Below, piece after piece: positions 1-7,679 of a stretch of DNA of 32,534 bases. The position numbers were made by a program, and so were the translations under genes. The stretch spans positions 1-32,534 of the forward strand of contig CAAGJS010000127.1 in the NCBI GenBank assembly GCA_900770275.1, written 5' to 3'. The stretch comes from Erysipelotrichaceae bacterium. Its GTDB lineage: Bacteria > Bacillota_I > Bacilli_A > Erysipelotrichales > Erysipelotrichaceae. Under the pieces are notes generated by a model. The model did no database searches, had not been told where the DNA came from, and saw only the letters and a list, made by a program, of their open reading frames with translations. Every line of letters starts with the position of its first letter. Position 1 is the stretch's first letter.

Positions 1-594
1 GAATTCCGCATCAACGGTCCAGTACTCCTGCGGAACGAAAGCCTTGATTTCCTTCTCACGCTCCACAATCAGCTTCAGAGCGACCGACTGCACACGGCCA
101 GCACTCTTGGAGTGAATCTTGGAATGCAGCAGCTTGGAAAGCTTGAAGCCAATGATTCGATCCAGAATCCGGCGCGTCTCCTGGGAATGAACGAGATCCA
201 TGTCAATGGCGCGCGGCTGCTGGAATGCATTGATAACCGCATCATGGGTAATTTCATGGAATGTGACGCGGTTGTTTTCCTGCTCATTCAAACCGAGCAC
301 CTCGGCCAGATGCCAGGAAATCGCTTCCCCCTCACGATCCGGGTCGGTTGCAAGATAGACATGATCCGCTTTGGATGCACGTGTCTGCAGATCCTTTACT
401 ACATCTTTTTTATCCTTGGAAATCACATAGGTCGGCTTGAAGTGATCCTCGATATCAACACCCAGACCGTCCTTGCCCTTGATCGCAAGGTCACGGATAT
501 GTCCCTTGGAAGACACGACGTCATAACCGCTTCCAAGATACTTCTGAATTGTCTTGCTTTTGGATGGTGACTCTACAATAACCAGATCTTTCAT
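1..594 (-). CDS. topA: DNA topoisomerase I, N-terminal part (runs off left edge)
   Basis: Type IA topoisomerase that relaxes negatively supercoiled DNA. The 198 visible residues begin MKDLVIVESPSKSKTI, the classic TopA N-terminus, and carry the Toprim metal-binding motif DPDREGE near residues 84-90, followed by the conserved HEITHDAV and RILDRIIGFKLS segments. The frame is open to base 1, so the catalytic tyrosine and the C-terminal zinc or tail domains lie outside the window. The ATG at 594 overlaps the dprA stop as ATGA and is preceded by an AGGAGG site 7 bases upstream, so topA is translationally coupled to dprA. It is the last visible gene of the lepB-rbgA-rnhB-dprA-topA unit. Confidence 0.97.
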   Translation of the reverse strand, partial: MKDLVIVESPSKSKTIQKYLGSGYDVVSSKGHIRDLAIKGKDGLGVDIEDHFKPTYVISKDKKDVVKDLQTRASKADHVYLATDPDREGEAISWHLAEVLGLNEQENNRVTFHEITHDAVINAFQQPRAIDMDLVHSQETRRILDRIIGFKLSKLLHSKIHSKSAGRVQSVALKLIVEREKEIKAFVPQEYWTVDAEF

Positions 595-1439
595 AACAAT
601 ACCTCCTGGCCAGTTTTCTCTTTATTACTCTTTTCTGTTCCTAAACAGTGCTTAGAATACCGAATGCCTTTTGGATTTTCAAGAGGAACGCAATGCGGGA
701 TCAGGTCTCTCAGCTGACTTTCCTCAAAGAAAATCTGCGCCCCCTGCGAGATCAGAAGGTTGCACCCGCGCCCCTCCTCCACATCATAGGGATAGGGAAT
801 ACAGTATATATCACGGGACAGGGCAATGGCTTCATTTACCGTTAACATCGTTCCGCTTTTGCAGGCGGCCTGCGTAATCAGCACCGTGTCGCCAAGGGCC
901 GCAAGAATGCGGTTTCGCCATGGAAAGTTGCGTTTGCGCACGCCGGTGTGGTGCGGATATTCGGAGAGAATCAGACCCTTCTCTGCCATTTCCGTGTAAA
1001 GATCCTGATGTTCGCGGGGATATACCGTCCCAAGCCCGCTGCCGATCACACCGATCGTCATCCCGCCATGTTCCAGCGCCGAGCGATGCGCAAGACCATC
1101 GACCCCTCTGGCAAGACCGGACACAACCGGGCAGATCCGGCTAATCTTCCCTGCCAGCCGGAAGGTAATTTCCGCGGCATAGCGGCTCATCTTCCGCGAG
1201 CCAATGATGGTTACAGCCGGACGATCCAGCAGCTCAATTCTTCCCCGATAAAACAGCACCCAGGGCGGATAGCGAAGCTGACGCAAGCGCTCCGGATACT
1301 CTGCATCATAGATCGTAAGTGCCGCGTCGGGCGATGAGCAGCTGCGAATTTCGCGGCGCTCACTGACGGCGGCCGCAATCTTCTCCCAGTCACCATCATA
1401 AGCAGTCGCATAACTGATCAATCGTTCTCTTTCATTCAT
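591..1439 (-). CDS. dprA: DNA processing protein DprA (Smf)
   Basis: Single-stranded-DNA binding protein that loads RecA during natural transformation, also kept in many species not known to be competent. The 282-residue protein contains the DprA Rossmann fold: GSRKMSRYA near residue 80, SGLARGVDGLAH, IGVIGSGLGTVYPREH, LSEYP, and FPWRNRILAALGD. There is a short N-terminal helical region but no C-terminal winged-helix domain after the Rossmann core. I chose ATG 1439 because GGAGG lies 8 bases upstream; an in-frame GTG at 1454 sits in that ribosome site and is unlikely. The stop overlaps the topA start. rnhB lies 53 bases upstream. Confidence 0.95.
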   Translation of the reverse strand: MNERERLISYATAYDGDWEKIAAAVSERREIRSCSSPDAALTIYDAEYPERLRQLRYPPWVLFYRGRIELLDRPAVTIIGSRKMSRYAAEITFRLAGKISRICPVVSGLARGVDGLAHRSALEHGGMTIGVIGSGLGTVYPREHQDLYTEMAEKGLILSEYPHHTGVRKRNFPWRNRILAALGDTVLITQAACKSGTMLTVNEAIALSRDIYCIPYPYDVEEGRGCNLLISQGAQIFFEESQLRDLIPHCVPLENPKGIRYSKHCLGTEKSNKEKTGQEVLL

Positions 1440-1492
1440 AAAAAACGCCTCCACTGTTCCATAGACAAGTCAAAGACGTTTTCCTGAAGGAA

Positions 1493-2173
1493 TTATTTAC
1501 TTTTGCAGGATGATTGTTCTTTTTCGCCGTGTCCGTTTTCTTCCCCGAACAGGTCCAGCTTCATCTGCCTTGCGGCGACCGGACCATAGCTGCGCCGATG
1601 AATCGGAGTAATCCCCAGACGATCGATCGCTTCAATATGTTCCTTCGTCGGATATCCTTTATTTCTGGCAAGGCCATACCCCGGATATTCCGCATCATAC
1701 TGTAACATCAGATGATCACGCGTCACCTTGGCAAGAATGGAACCCGCCGCAATCGAAATGCTCTTCTGATCCCCCTTCACCAATGACACTACCTTCCGGT
1801 CTCGTACCTCAGGCATTGGCATCGCATCGGTAAGAACGAGGCCGGCCTGTGCTGCGTGATCAGCGATGGCCTCAAAGGCCAGCTGATCCGCGCGATAGAT
1901 ATTGTAATGGTCAATTTCCGCTGGAGAAACTTCGATAACTTCAAACCAAAGCGCTTCTTCCTGAATAACGCGGTAGAGCTCTTCCCGCTTCTTTTCGCTC
2001 AGTGCCTTGGAATCATAGATATCCGGATTCTCGTACCCAATTGGGAAAATAACACCGGCAACGGAAAGAGGACCGGCCAAGGGGCCGCGTCCCGCTTCAT
2101 CGATGCCAAGCACCAGGGTTCCATTTGTCCAGGCATCATGCTCATAGTTATTTTCACATACCTTCTTAGGCAT
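1493..2173 (-). CDS. rnhB: ribonuclease HII
   Basis: Cleaves the RNA strand of RNA-DNA hybrids and removes misincorporated ribonucleotides. The 226-residue protein shows the RNase HII signature GIDEAGRGPLAGP near residue 23, the YDSKALSEKKREELY block, and SIAAGSILAKVTRD with the downstream catalytic acidic residue. ATG 2173 is favoured because GGAG lies 7 bases upstream and the family alignment begins there; the open frame extends about 40 codons further, but only as overlap with rbgA. The start overlaps the rbgA stop by 8 bases, implying coupling. The basic, cysteine-containing tail (EKEQSSCKSK) is not part of the catalytic core. Confidence 0.96.
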   Translation of the reverse strand: MPKKVCENNYEHDAWTNGTLVLGIDEAGRGPLAGPLSVAGVIFPIGYENPDIYDSKALSEKKREELYRVIQEEALWFEVIEVSPAEIDHYNIYRADQLAFEAIADHAAQAGLVLTDAMPMPEVRDRKVVSLVKGDQKSISIAAGSILAKVTRDHLMLQYDAEYPGYGLARNKGYPTKEHIEAIDRLGITPIHRRSYGPVAARQMKLDLFGEENGHGEKEQSSCKSK

Positions 2174-3017
2174 CGACGTGCTCCAAAGTGATGCGGCCAA
2201 GCTTACCTTCCCGCAATTCATGCAGGAAGATGATGGCTGCGCGGTCAATGTCCGGCTCATTGTTTTCCTTGAGGGCGTGACGGGCAACGGCAATCTTCTC
2301 CAGCATCACATCGATCCGCGTATCGGGATCACACTGATACGCTTCACTTAACGCATCGGGATAATACTGACGGATCACATGCATCGTATCCATCGCAATT
2401 TCCTTGAGATCAAGAATTGATTCATTGATCGCACCGGTCGCAGCCAGCAATGATCCGGTTCTTGAATCATCAAACTTCGGCCAGAGAACACCTGGCGTAT
2501 CAAGCAGATCCATTGTCTTATCCGCATGGATCCAGGCAAGAGAACGCGTAACACCCGGACGATCCTCCGTACGCACCCGGTTCTTTCCGCTGATCCGGTT
2601 GATCAGTGTCGACTTGCCGGCATTGGGAATGCCGCACACCATCGCCCGCAAAGGACGGGGACGAATGCCTCTGCGCACCATGCGTTCAATCTTCGGCTTA
2701 CCAAGTTCATGAAGCTGATCCAGGACGATCTTCTTTGCCGAAGGATCATGGGCAATGTCCAGTGCCACCGCCTTCTGATCTTCTTTGGTAAGTGCTTCGA
2801 TCCAGCGCTGTGTCTCCACGGGATCCGCCAGATCACACTTCGAGAGAACGATCAGCCTGCCCTTTCCCTGTCCCATCGTATCGAGCAATGGATTTTTCGA
2901 AGCTTCCGGAACCCGTGCGTCACGGATCTCAACAATCAGATCCACCGCCTTCAGCGACTCCTGCATATCGCGGCGGGCCTTTTCCATATGGCCCGGATAC
3001 CACTGCACCTCTACCAT
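2166..3017 (-). CDS. rbgA: ribosome biogenesis GTPase RbgA/YlqF
   Basis: Circularly permuted GTPase needed for late 50S subunit assembly. The 283 residues start VQWYPGHMEKARR, as is typical. The permuted order of GTPase motifs is visible: G4 as SKCD near residues 59-62, then G1 GIPNAGKSTLINRI near 130, a G2 threonine in GVTRS, and G3 DTPGVLWP. G4 has Ser in place of the usual Asn. The C-terminal helical part is the ANTAR-like RNA-binding region of this family. It overlaps the lepB stop by 7 bases and the rnhB start by 8, so it sits in a tight operon. Confidence 0.96.
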   Translation of the reverse strand: MVEVQWYPGHMEKARRDMQESLKAVDLIVEIRDARVPEASKNPLLDTMGQGKGRLIVLSKCDLADPVETQRWIEALTKEDQKAVALDIAHDPSAKKIVLDQLHELGKPKIERMVRRGIRPRPLRAMVCGIPNAGKSTLINRISGKNRVRTEDRPGVTRSLAWIHADKTMDLLDTPGVLWPKFDDSRTGSLLAATGAINESILDLKEIAMDTMHVIRQYYPDALSEAYQCDPDTRIDVMLEKIAVARHALKENNEPDIDRAAIIFLHELREGKLGRITLEHVDA

Positions 3018-3700
3018 GACTTCACTCCAAAATCAGCGAACGGCCAGAAGATGAAGGCACCCTTGGCAACAATCTGATCACTCGAGAACGGTCCGTAATA
3101 ACGGGAATCATTCGACACCGGCCGATTATCGCCCAGACAGTAATACTCATCTTCTCCCAGCGTAATCGGTCCGAAATCACCGGTAAACACATCGCCGCTC
3201 GACTTCATGTAGTCCGGATCAAGGAACGTCTCCGCCACCTTCTCACCGTTGACATAGAGCTCATTGTCCTTGTATTCGATCGTTTCACCCGGCAGACCAA
3301 CAACGCGCTTCACCAGATATTCCTTCTTATCCGCGATGTAGATAATGGCGATATCAAAGCGCTGCAGGCCCTTGGTCTTATAGCCGATGACGTTGCTCAG
3401 GCCAAGAGATCCCGACTCAAGCGTCGGATACATCGAACTGCCCTGTACACGGATCGGGCGCCAAAGAAAACGGCTCATCAAGAAGAGAACCGCCATACTG
3501 ATAATCAGCGTACGGAAAAAATCCAGCGCATCATCACGCGCCTGCGCCGCCTTCTTCTTATTCTTTTTTCTTTTCTTCCTGGTCGGCTCCGGCTTCGGTT
3601 TCAGATCGCCATCGGGGTGTTTTTCATCACTTTCACCCTCAACGACGGCGAGCATAACCGTTTCCTGAAGCTGATCATCCTGCTTTGGTTTTTCAGACAT
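3011..3700 (-). CDS. lepB: signal peptidase I
   Basis: Membrane serine protease that removes signal peptides from secreted proteins. It is 229 residues long with a highly charged Lys/Arg-rich cytoplasmic tail (about residues 1-57), one transmembrane helix (LIISMAVLFLMSRFLW) and a type I catalytic domain: Ser in QGSSMYPTLESG, Lys in YLVKRVVGLPGE, and the GDNRPVSNDSRYYG box. No Shine-Dalgarno site precedes ATG 3700, and a perfect TATAAT lies only 8 bases upstream. The mRNA may therefore be leaderless, or translation may begin at Met16 (3655), which has an AGGA upstream. It is the first gene of the lepB-rbgA-rnhB-dprA-topA unit, just after the rplS terminator. Confidence 0.95.
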   Translation of the reverse strand: MSEKPKQDDQLQETVMLAVVEGESDEKHPDGDLKPKPEPTRKKRKKNKKKAAQARDDALDFFRTLIISMAVLFLMSRFLWRPIRVQGSSMYPTLESGSLGLSNVIGYKTKGLQRFDIAIIYIADKKEYLVKRVVGLPGETIEYKDNELYVNGEKVAETFLDPDYMKSSGDVFTGDFGPITLGEDEYYCLGDNRPVSNDSRYYGPFSSDQIVAKGAFIFWPFADFGVKSW

Positions 3701-3708
3701 ATACGAGA

Positions 3709-3714
3709 ATTATA
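3709..3714 (-). promoter_or_regulatory. TATAAT box directly upstream of lepB
   Basis: Perfect -10 hexamer whose last base is 8 bases from the lepB ATG, giving a predicted transcript start at or next to the initiation codon. The -35 region (about 3732-3737) is poor and overlaps the rplS terminator stem. The terminator immediately upstream makes a local promoter plausible. I infer a promoter; the missing -35 keeps confidence moderate. Confidence 0.45.
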
Positions 3715-3724
3715 GTCAAGGCAC

Positions 3725-3753
3725 AAAAAAAGAGGAAGACCGAAGTCTTCCCC
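3725..3753 (-). terminator. Rho-independent terminator of rplS
   Basis: On the minus strand a 9-bp stem (GGGGAAGAC / GTCTTCCTC, one G-U) closes a TTCG tetraloop and is followed by seven T residues. It starts just after the rplS stop and separates rplS from lepB. Confidence 0.9.
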
Positions 3754-3761
3754 TCATCTGC

Positions 3762-4109
3762 TCAGCGGTCTTCCTTGATACGGGAGTTCTTAGCGGAAAG
3801 TCCCTTGAGGTAGCCAAGCTTGGCACGGCGAACCTTACCCTTACGAGCAACCTCGATGTGATCAATGATCGGGCTGTTCTTCGGGAATGTTCTCTGAACG
3901 CCAACACCATTGGACATCTTACGAACCGTGAAAGTTTCACCTACGCCGCCGCTCTGCATAGCGACAACAACACCCTCAAACATCTGAATACGGGACTTGC
4001 TGCCTTCACGAATACGGACATAAACGCGAATCGTATCGCCAGGTGTAAATGCAGGAATGTCGTTACGGATCTGATCCTTTGTGATCTTGTCGATTAAATC
4101 GAGCTTCAT
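3762..4109 (-). CDS. rplS: 50S ribosomal protein L19
   Basis: Structural protein of the large subunit at the 30S-50S interface. The 115 residues have the normal family length and motifs: FTPGDTIRVYVRIREGSKSRIQ, FEGVVVAMQ, TFTVRKMSNGVGVQRTFP, SPIIDHIEV, RKGKVRRAKLGYL. A GAAGGAG ribosome site lies 7 bases before ATG. In many Bacillota rplS directly follows trmD; here trmD is some 13.7 kb away, so rplS has its own promoter, roughly 88-base leader and terminator. The leader may hold an L19 autoregulatory element, but I could not confirm a structure. Confidence 0.98.
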   Translation of the reverse strand: MKLDLIDKITKDQIRNDIPAFTPGDTIRVYVRIREGSKSRIQMFEGVVVAMQSGGVGETFTVRKMSNGVGVQRTFPKNSPIIDHIEVARKGKVRRAKLGYLKGLSAKNSRIKEDR

Positions 4110-4203
4110 CTTAAATTCTCCTTCATAATTTCCGATTGATCATCTGCTCATAGCCCTGTTATCTGCCAGCGGAACAGTGACGCGTTCGATGGACGCAGAC
4201 CAT

Positions 4204-4232
4204 ATATTAGCACTTCCACATCCTTCACGCAA
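4204..4232 (-). promoter_or_regulatory. rplS promoter
   Basis: TTGCGT (4232-4227) and TAATAT (4209-4204) are separated by exactly 17 bases, with a TGC extended -10 immediately before the second hexamer. The predicted transcript start near 4197 gives a leader of about 88 bases to the rplS ATG. Confidence 0.6.
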
Positions 4233-4248
4233 CGCAGATTTCGCGATT

Positions 4249-5052
4249 CTACAGCGGAAATTCATCATCCACCGCCGGGTCAATCCAGCCAAAATGCCGG
4301 CATGCCCGAAGAATCCCATCATCCACATTGGCAGCCGTCACATAATCCGCCTTCTGCTTCAGCTGATCGTTCCCGTTTCCCATCGCAATGCTCGTCCATC
4401 GGGGATCAAACATTACAAGGTCATTCTTTCCATCGCCGAAGACAACGACATCGCTCACATTACCGTCAACTGCCTTCATCATCCGCAGAATGCCTTCCTT
4501 CTTCTCATCATGCTGGTAGACAACATAGTCCTTCGTCATCCTGAGATACGGATGACTCCGGACCCAGGCACTCGTCTCCTCCATCTCTTTGGACAGAACA
4601 AGATAGATTTTGAAGATATTGCCCAGATTATCAATCTTCATCTGCGGATCATAGACGTAGGTCGTTAATTCCTTTCTTAACCCGGCCTGCTCCAGAAAAC
4701 GATAATCCCGCATCCACACCGCATCACTGTCCTCAAGGCTCACCAGCCAGCCAAGACCGCATTCATCTGCCATGTGAAGAATATGAAGCGCCTGCTCATG
4801 ATCCAGCGGATCGTTTTCAATCACCGTTCCATTCAGCACCAAGCACGCACCACCGCAGCACACGATGTTTTCAAAGCCAAGCGGATCCGTAAAGGCCACC
4901 GTCTTATAATGCGCCCGTCCCGTCGCGATCGACACAAAATGGCCGCTTTCCTCCAGCTTTTTCAAGGCGTAGCGCGCACTTGGCACAATCTTATGCGTCG
5001 CATCATTGGTGAGTGTCCCGTCAATGTCAAAGAAAAAGTATTTCTTATGCAT
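4249..5052 (-). CDS. Cof-type HAD-superfamily phosphatase
   Basis: Haloacid dehalogenase-fold hydrolase of the Cof/IIB class, usually a phosphatase of sugar phosphates, FMN or pyridoxal phosphate; the substrate cannot be read from sequence. The 267 residues contain motif I DIDGTLTND near residue 9 (nucleophile and general-acid Asp), motif II SIATGR, a motif III Lys in the KKEG segment, and motif IV FGDGKNDLVMF. The type IIB cap lies between motifs II and III. It overlaps the comB stop by 8 bases, with AAGGAG 8 bases before ATG, so the two phosphatase genes are coupled. Confidence 0.9.
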   Translation of the reverse strand: MHKKYFFFDIDGTLTNDATHKIVPSARYALKKLEESGHFVSIATGRAHYKTVAFTDPLGFENIVCCGGACLVLNGTVIENDPLDHEQALHILHMADECGLGWLVSLEDSDAVWMRDYRFLEQAGLRKELTTYVYDPQMKIDNLGNIFKIYLVLSKEMEETSAWVRSHPYLRMTKDYVVYQHDEKKEGILRMMKAVDGNVSDVVVFGDGKNDLVMFDPRWTSIAMGNGNDQLKQKADYVTAANVDDGILRACRHFGWIDPAVDDEFPL

Positions 5053-5749
5053 GCATATCGCTCCTTGTGTTTACAAAGAGATCGCCATCCCGCTTCGAAA
5101 CAATCGCAAAATTCTCCTGGTCCGCTTCAATGCACAGCCAGAAATCACCCTGTGGAAACACGTCCTGACGATTTGGATCAAAGAACTTCTTTCCTTCCGA
5201 ATTCTTCAGATCCAGACACCGCTCCTTCAGATCCGCCAGCGGACGATCCTCAAGCAGCGACTGCAGATACTCCGCACAAAGCGTATCCTCCTCCGTCTCA
5301 CGATCTACCCAGCCCATGCATACAAGCGAAACCACATCCGGATTCAGGGAGCGGATATACTGCGCCGTCGCCTTCGCATTGCGCAGCGAAGCACAGAACA
5401 GTGCTGAAGCCCCTTTCGCCTCCGCAAGCCCCCGGGTACCGTTGGTCGTCGTATGAATGACCGTCTTCCCCGTAAATTCGATATCCTTGATCGCATCCGG
5501 CGAATTGCCATAGTCAAAGCCCGGAAGAATCTTTCCATTCCTCTCACCGATCAGTACCGTATCCGGATCATCTTCGTGAAGCTTTCTTGCCAGCTCCTCT
5601 TTTTCAACACAGATCACCTTTTCAGCGCCATTGCGGAACAATACCGATTCCAGCGAAAAGGCACGGAACACATCAATGATCACCGTAACGCCTTCCGCCT
5701 GTTTCGCACCTGCTTCCAACTGAAGAATTCTAATCTCCATCTTCCTCAC
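5045..5749 (-). CDS. ComB-family (2-phosphosulfolactate phosphatase-like) protein
   Basis: Member of the Mg-dependent ComB acid phosphatase family, which in methanogens removes phosphate from 2-phosphosulfolactate during coenzyme M synthesis. Visible family motifs are IIDVFRAFS near residue 24, LIGERNG, FDYGNSP, HTTTNGTRGL, and VCMGW. It is about 231-234 residues, normal for the family. The start is uncertain between GTG 5749 and ATG 5740 (MEIRIL); neither has an ideally spaced ribosome site, and ATG fits the family better. Both overlap the preceding small membrane gene. No other coenzyme M or sulfolactate gene is visible nearby, so the substrate in this organism is unknown. Confidence 0.85.
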   Translation of the reverse strand: MRKMEIRILQLEAGAKQAEGVTVIIDVFRAFSLESVLFRNGAEKVICVEKEELARKLHEDDPDTVLIGERNGKILPGFDYGNSPDAIKDIEFTGKTVIHTTTNGTRGLAEAKGASALFCASLRNAKATAQYIRSLNPDVVSLVCMGWVDRETEEDTLCAEYLQSLLEDRPLADLKERCLDLKNSEGKKFFDPNRQDVFPQGDFWLCIEADQENFAIVSKRDGDLFVNTRSDMHA

Positions 5750-5948
5750 GCACCTTTCGCTGCAGCTTTGCGACTTTGTGATTCATCCAGGCCTGATTGA
5801 TCAGCAGAAGCACGATGCCGATCAGGCCGAACAGAAACCAGCCGATCACATCCAGTGCATCCGCATAGCTCACGCTTTTACGAACAATGGCAAAGCCATC
5901 AAGCACAAACTGAATCAAGATCAAAATCACACCTGCAATATTCAGCAT
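5730..5948 (-). CDS. small two-helix membrane protein, unknown function
   Basis: Protein of 72 residues starting at ATG 5948 (MLNIAGVILILI). Two hydrophobic segments, about residues 3-20 and 34-52, flank a short polar loop, and the tail is charged (KLQRKVREEDGD). The longer open frame up to 6023 would run into the pdp terminator hairpin, so I rejected it. A TATAAT box lies at 5972-5967. The stop overlaps the start of the ComB-like gene, so the small gene, comB-like and HAD genes probably form one unit. I recognise no family. Confidence 0.6.
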   Translation of the reverse strand: MLNIAGVILILIQFVLDGFAIVRKSVSYADALDVIGWFLFGLIGIVLLLINQAWMNHKVAKLQRKVREEDGD

Positions 5949-5978
5949 ACCTGTTTCCCGCTGACTATTATAACGACG

Positions 5979-6013
5979 AAAACAGAGGAGCCTGATGAAC
6001 CTGAGCTCCCCTG
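5979..6013 (-). terminator. Rho-independent terminator of pdp
   Basis: A 9-bp stem on the minus strand (CAGGGGAGC / GCTCCTCTG, one G-U) with a 13-base loop is followed by TTTT. It lies about 45 bases after the pdp stop and just before the TATAAT of the next gene. Confidence 0.75.
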
Positions 6014-6059
6014 TCGATTTCAATGCTGGTCAATGACCAAATACAGTCAATGATTTCTA

Positions 6060-7385
6060 TTACTTATTCGCTGTCACCAGGCCATACACCATCGGCTCCG
6101 TCTCCACCGGACCGTCGGTAATATGAATCGCTTCCTTCAGAAGACGCTTCGCATCCTCGACGCCATCTTCCTTGTTGATGTAAAGGGTACAGAGAATATC
6201 GCCCTTACGGATCGGGTAGCCGACACGAACGTGCATCTTAAGGCCGACTGCCGGGTCCACCTTGTCTTCCTTGGTCGCTCTTCCTGCGCCAAGCATCTGT
6301 GCCGCCGTACCAATCTTTTCCGCATCCATCGACGTTACATAGCCATCGCTGTCCGCCGTCAGATCCTCAAGACGCTTCACCGCAACCAGTTTGCGCATCC
6401 CTTCGACATTCACATACGACGCATCGCCGCCCAGCAGCTCGAACATCCGCTGCAGGTGCTTCAGACCCGAACCATCCTCAATATGTGCCTTGAGCATCGC
6501 ACGCGCCTGGGCATCATCTGCGGCAATCTCTGCCATCTGCAGCATCTGCGACCCCAGCAACATGCATACTTCATACAGCGGATCCCCTTCCGCAATCTCA
6601 TTGGAAAGCAGCTCCACTGCTTCCTGCACCTCCAACGCATTGCCCACCGCAAGACCAAGCGGCTGATTCATATCCGTCACAACGGCACGTACCTTTTTCC
6701 CCGCCAGCGAACCGATGTTGCACATCAGCTGTGCCAGCTCAAAGGCCTCTTCCTTGGTACGCATGAAAGCGCCGCTTCCCGTCTTAACATCGAGAACAAT
6801 CGCATCCGCACCCGCGGCCAGCTTCTTCGACATAATGGAGCTTGCGATCAGAGGAATCGAACGAACTGTCGCCGTCACATCACGCAGCGCATACATCTTC
6901 TTGTCCGCCGGCACCAGATTTCCACTCTGTCCAATGACGCAGACACCGTTCTCACGAACGATTTCCTTAAAACGATCCATCGGCTGCTCAATGCAGGTGC
7001 CCGGAACCGACTCCAGCTTGTCCAGCGTACCGCCCGTATGACCAAGTCCACGACCGCTCATCTTCGCAACCGTACCGCCGCAGGCCGCTACCAGCGGAGC
7101 CACAACCAGGGTCGTCGTATCGCCGACGCCGCCCGTACTGTGCTTATCCAGCTTCACACCCGGCAGATCACTGAGATCCACAACGTCTCCTGAATGCATC
7201 ATGGCCATGGTCAGCTGCGTCGCTTCCTCATCCGTCATGCCGCGTTGCAGAATTGCCATCATCATGCTCGACATCTGGTAATCCGGAATGTCGCCTTTGA
7301 CAAATCCGTTCACCATGAAATGGATTTCTTCGTCACTTAAAACACCGCCATCAGACTTTTTTTCAATCAGATCAACAAAACGCAT
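6060..7385 (-). CDS. pdp: pyrimidine-nucleoside phosphorylase
   Basis: Phosphorolysis of uridine and thymidine (and deoxyuridine) to the base and (deoxy)ribose-1-phosphate, in cytosolic nucleoside salvage. It is 441 residues with the whole thymidine/pyrimidine phosphorylase family set: N-terminal MRFVDLIEKKSDG, the phosphate-binding KHSTGGVGDT, SGRGLGHTGGTLDKLE, and the ALRDVTATV and SIMSKKLAAGAD blocks. A C-terminal PYNP domain carries the GY.I.KGD element. ATG 7385 matches the family start; a TTG at 7397 is in frame but abuts the GGAAGG site. A single-gene unit with its own promoter and terminator, divergent from a small plus-strand gene. Confidence 0.95.
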   Translation of the reverse strand: MRFVDLIEKKSDGGVLSDEEIHFMVNGFVKGDIPDYQMSSMMMAILQRGMTDEEATQLTMAMMHSGDVVDLSDLPGVKLDKHSTGGVGDTTTLVVAPLVAACGGTVAKMSGRGLGHTGGTLDKLESVPGTCIEQPMDRFKEIVRENGVCVIGQSGNLVPADKKMYALRDVTATVRSIPLIASSIMSKKLAAGADAIVLDVKTGSGAFMRTKEEAFELAQLMCNIGSLAGKKVRAVVTDMNQPLGLAVGNALEVQEAVELLSNEIAEGDPLYEVCMLLGSQMLQMAEIAADDAQARAMLKAHIEDGSGLKHLQRMFELLGGDASYVNVEGMRKLVAVKRLEDLTADSDGYVTSMDAEKIGTAAQMLGAGRATKEDKVDPAVGLKMHVRVGYPIRKGDILCTLYINKEDGVEDAKRLLKEAIHITDGPVETEPMVYGLVTANK

Positions 7386-7415
7386 GATTTTTTTCAACCT
7401 TCCTATCTAAAGAAT

Positions 7416-7444
7416 ATTATTTTCTCTTTCGAAAGCGTATTCAA
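7416..7444 (-). promoter_or_regulatory. pdp promoter
   Basis: TTGAAT (7444-7439) and AATAAT (7421-7416) are separated by 17 bases, matching sigma-A consensus at 4/6 and 5/6. The predicted start is near 7409, giving a leader of about 24 bases that contains the GGAAGG ribosome site. Confidence 0.65.
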
Positions 7445-7474
7445 GAAAATTCAGTCATTGTTCAACGGCTCCGG

Positions 7475-7480
7475 TATAAA
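7475..7480 (+). promoter_or_regulatory. -10 element of the 7489 gene
   Basis: TATAAA ends 8 bases before the plus-strand ATG at 7489, and an overlapping TAAAAT ends 6 bases before it. No convincing -35 or correctly spaced ribosome site is seen. If used, the transcript would start at or next to the ATG. Confidence 0.4.
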
Positions 7481-7488
7481 ATACAGGT

Positions 7489-7674
7489 ATGGCATACTTC
7501 AAAAACAGAACATCCCGCATCTACAGCCTCGATCTCGACCAGCTTCTTTCGGCGACCGGCTGGACACTCGACGAAGCGTTAAACGTTCTGAAAGTAAACG
7601 ACAATGAGCGCCGCGTCCTCGAGCTCAAACTGCTGAAAAAACCTCAGGGCTCACAATCCGAAGCAGGTGAATAG
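7489..7674 (+). CDS. small protein of unknown function
   Basis: Sixty-one residues, mostly predicted helix: a basic start (MAYFKNRTSR), then an amphipathic middle (LDLDQLLSATGWTLDEAL and NDNERRVLELKLLKK) and a polar tail. The middle could be a short DNA- or protein-binding helical domain, but I recognise no family. It is divergent from pdp. Its last 31 bases overlap the tail of the convergent nuclease gene. Evidence for reality is the -10 element close to the start, the lack of any alternative gene in this gap, and codon use like its neighbours. No good Shine-Dalgarno site is present. Confidence 0.55.
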   Translation: MAYFKNRTSRIYSLDLDQLLSATGWTLDEALNVLKVNDNERRVLELKLLKKPQGSQSEAGE

Positions 7675-7679
7675 CCCTG
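7636..7679 (-). terminator. possible terminator of the nuclease gene
   Basis: CAGGGCT and AGCCCTG form a 7-bp stem around a 21-base loop, followed within three bases by six T residues on the minus strand. The nuclease stop codon lies in the stem. The loop is long, so this is tentative. Confidence 0.4.

Noticed and set aside
5949..6023. N-terminal extension of the small membrane protein to 6023
   Set aside because: It would translate through the pdp terminator hairpin and upstream of the TATAAT box.
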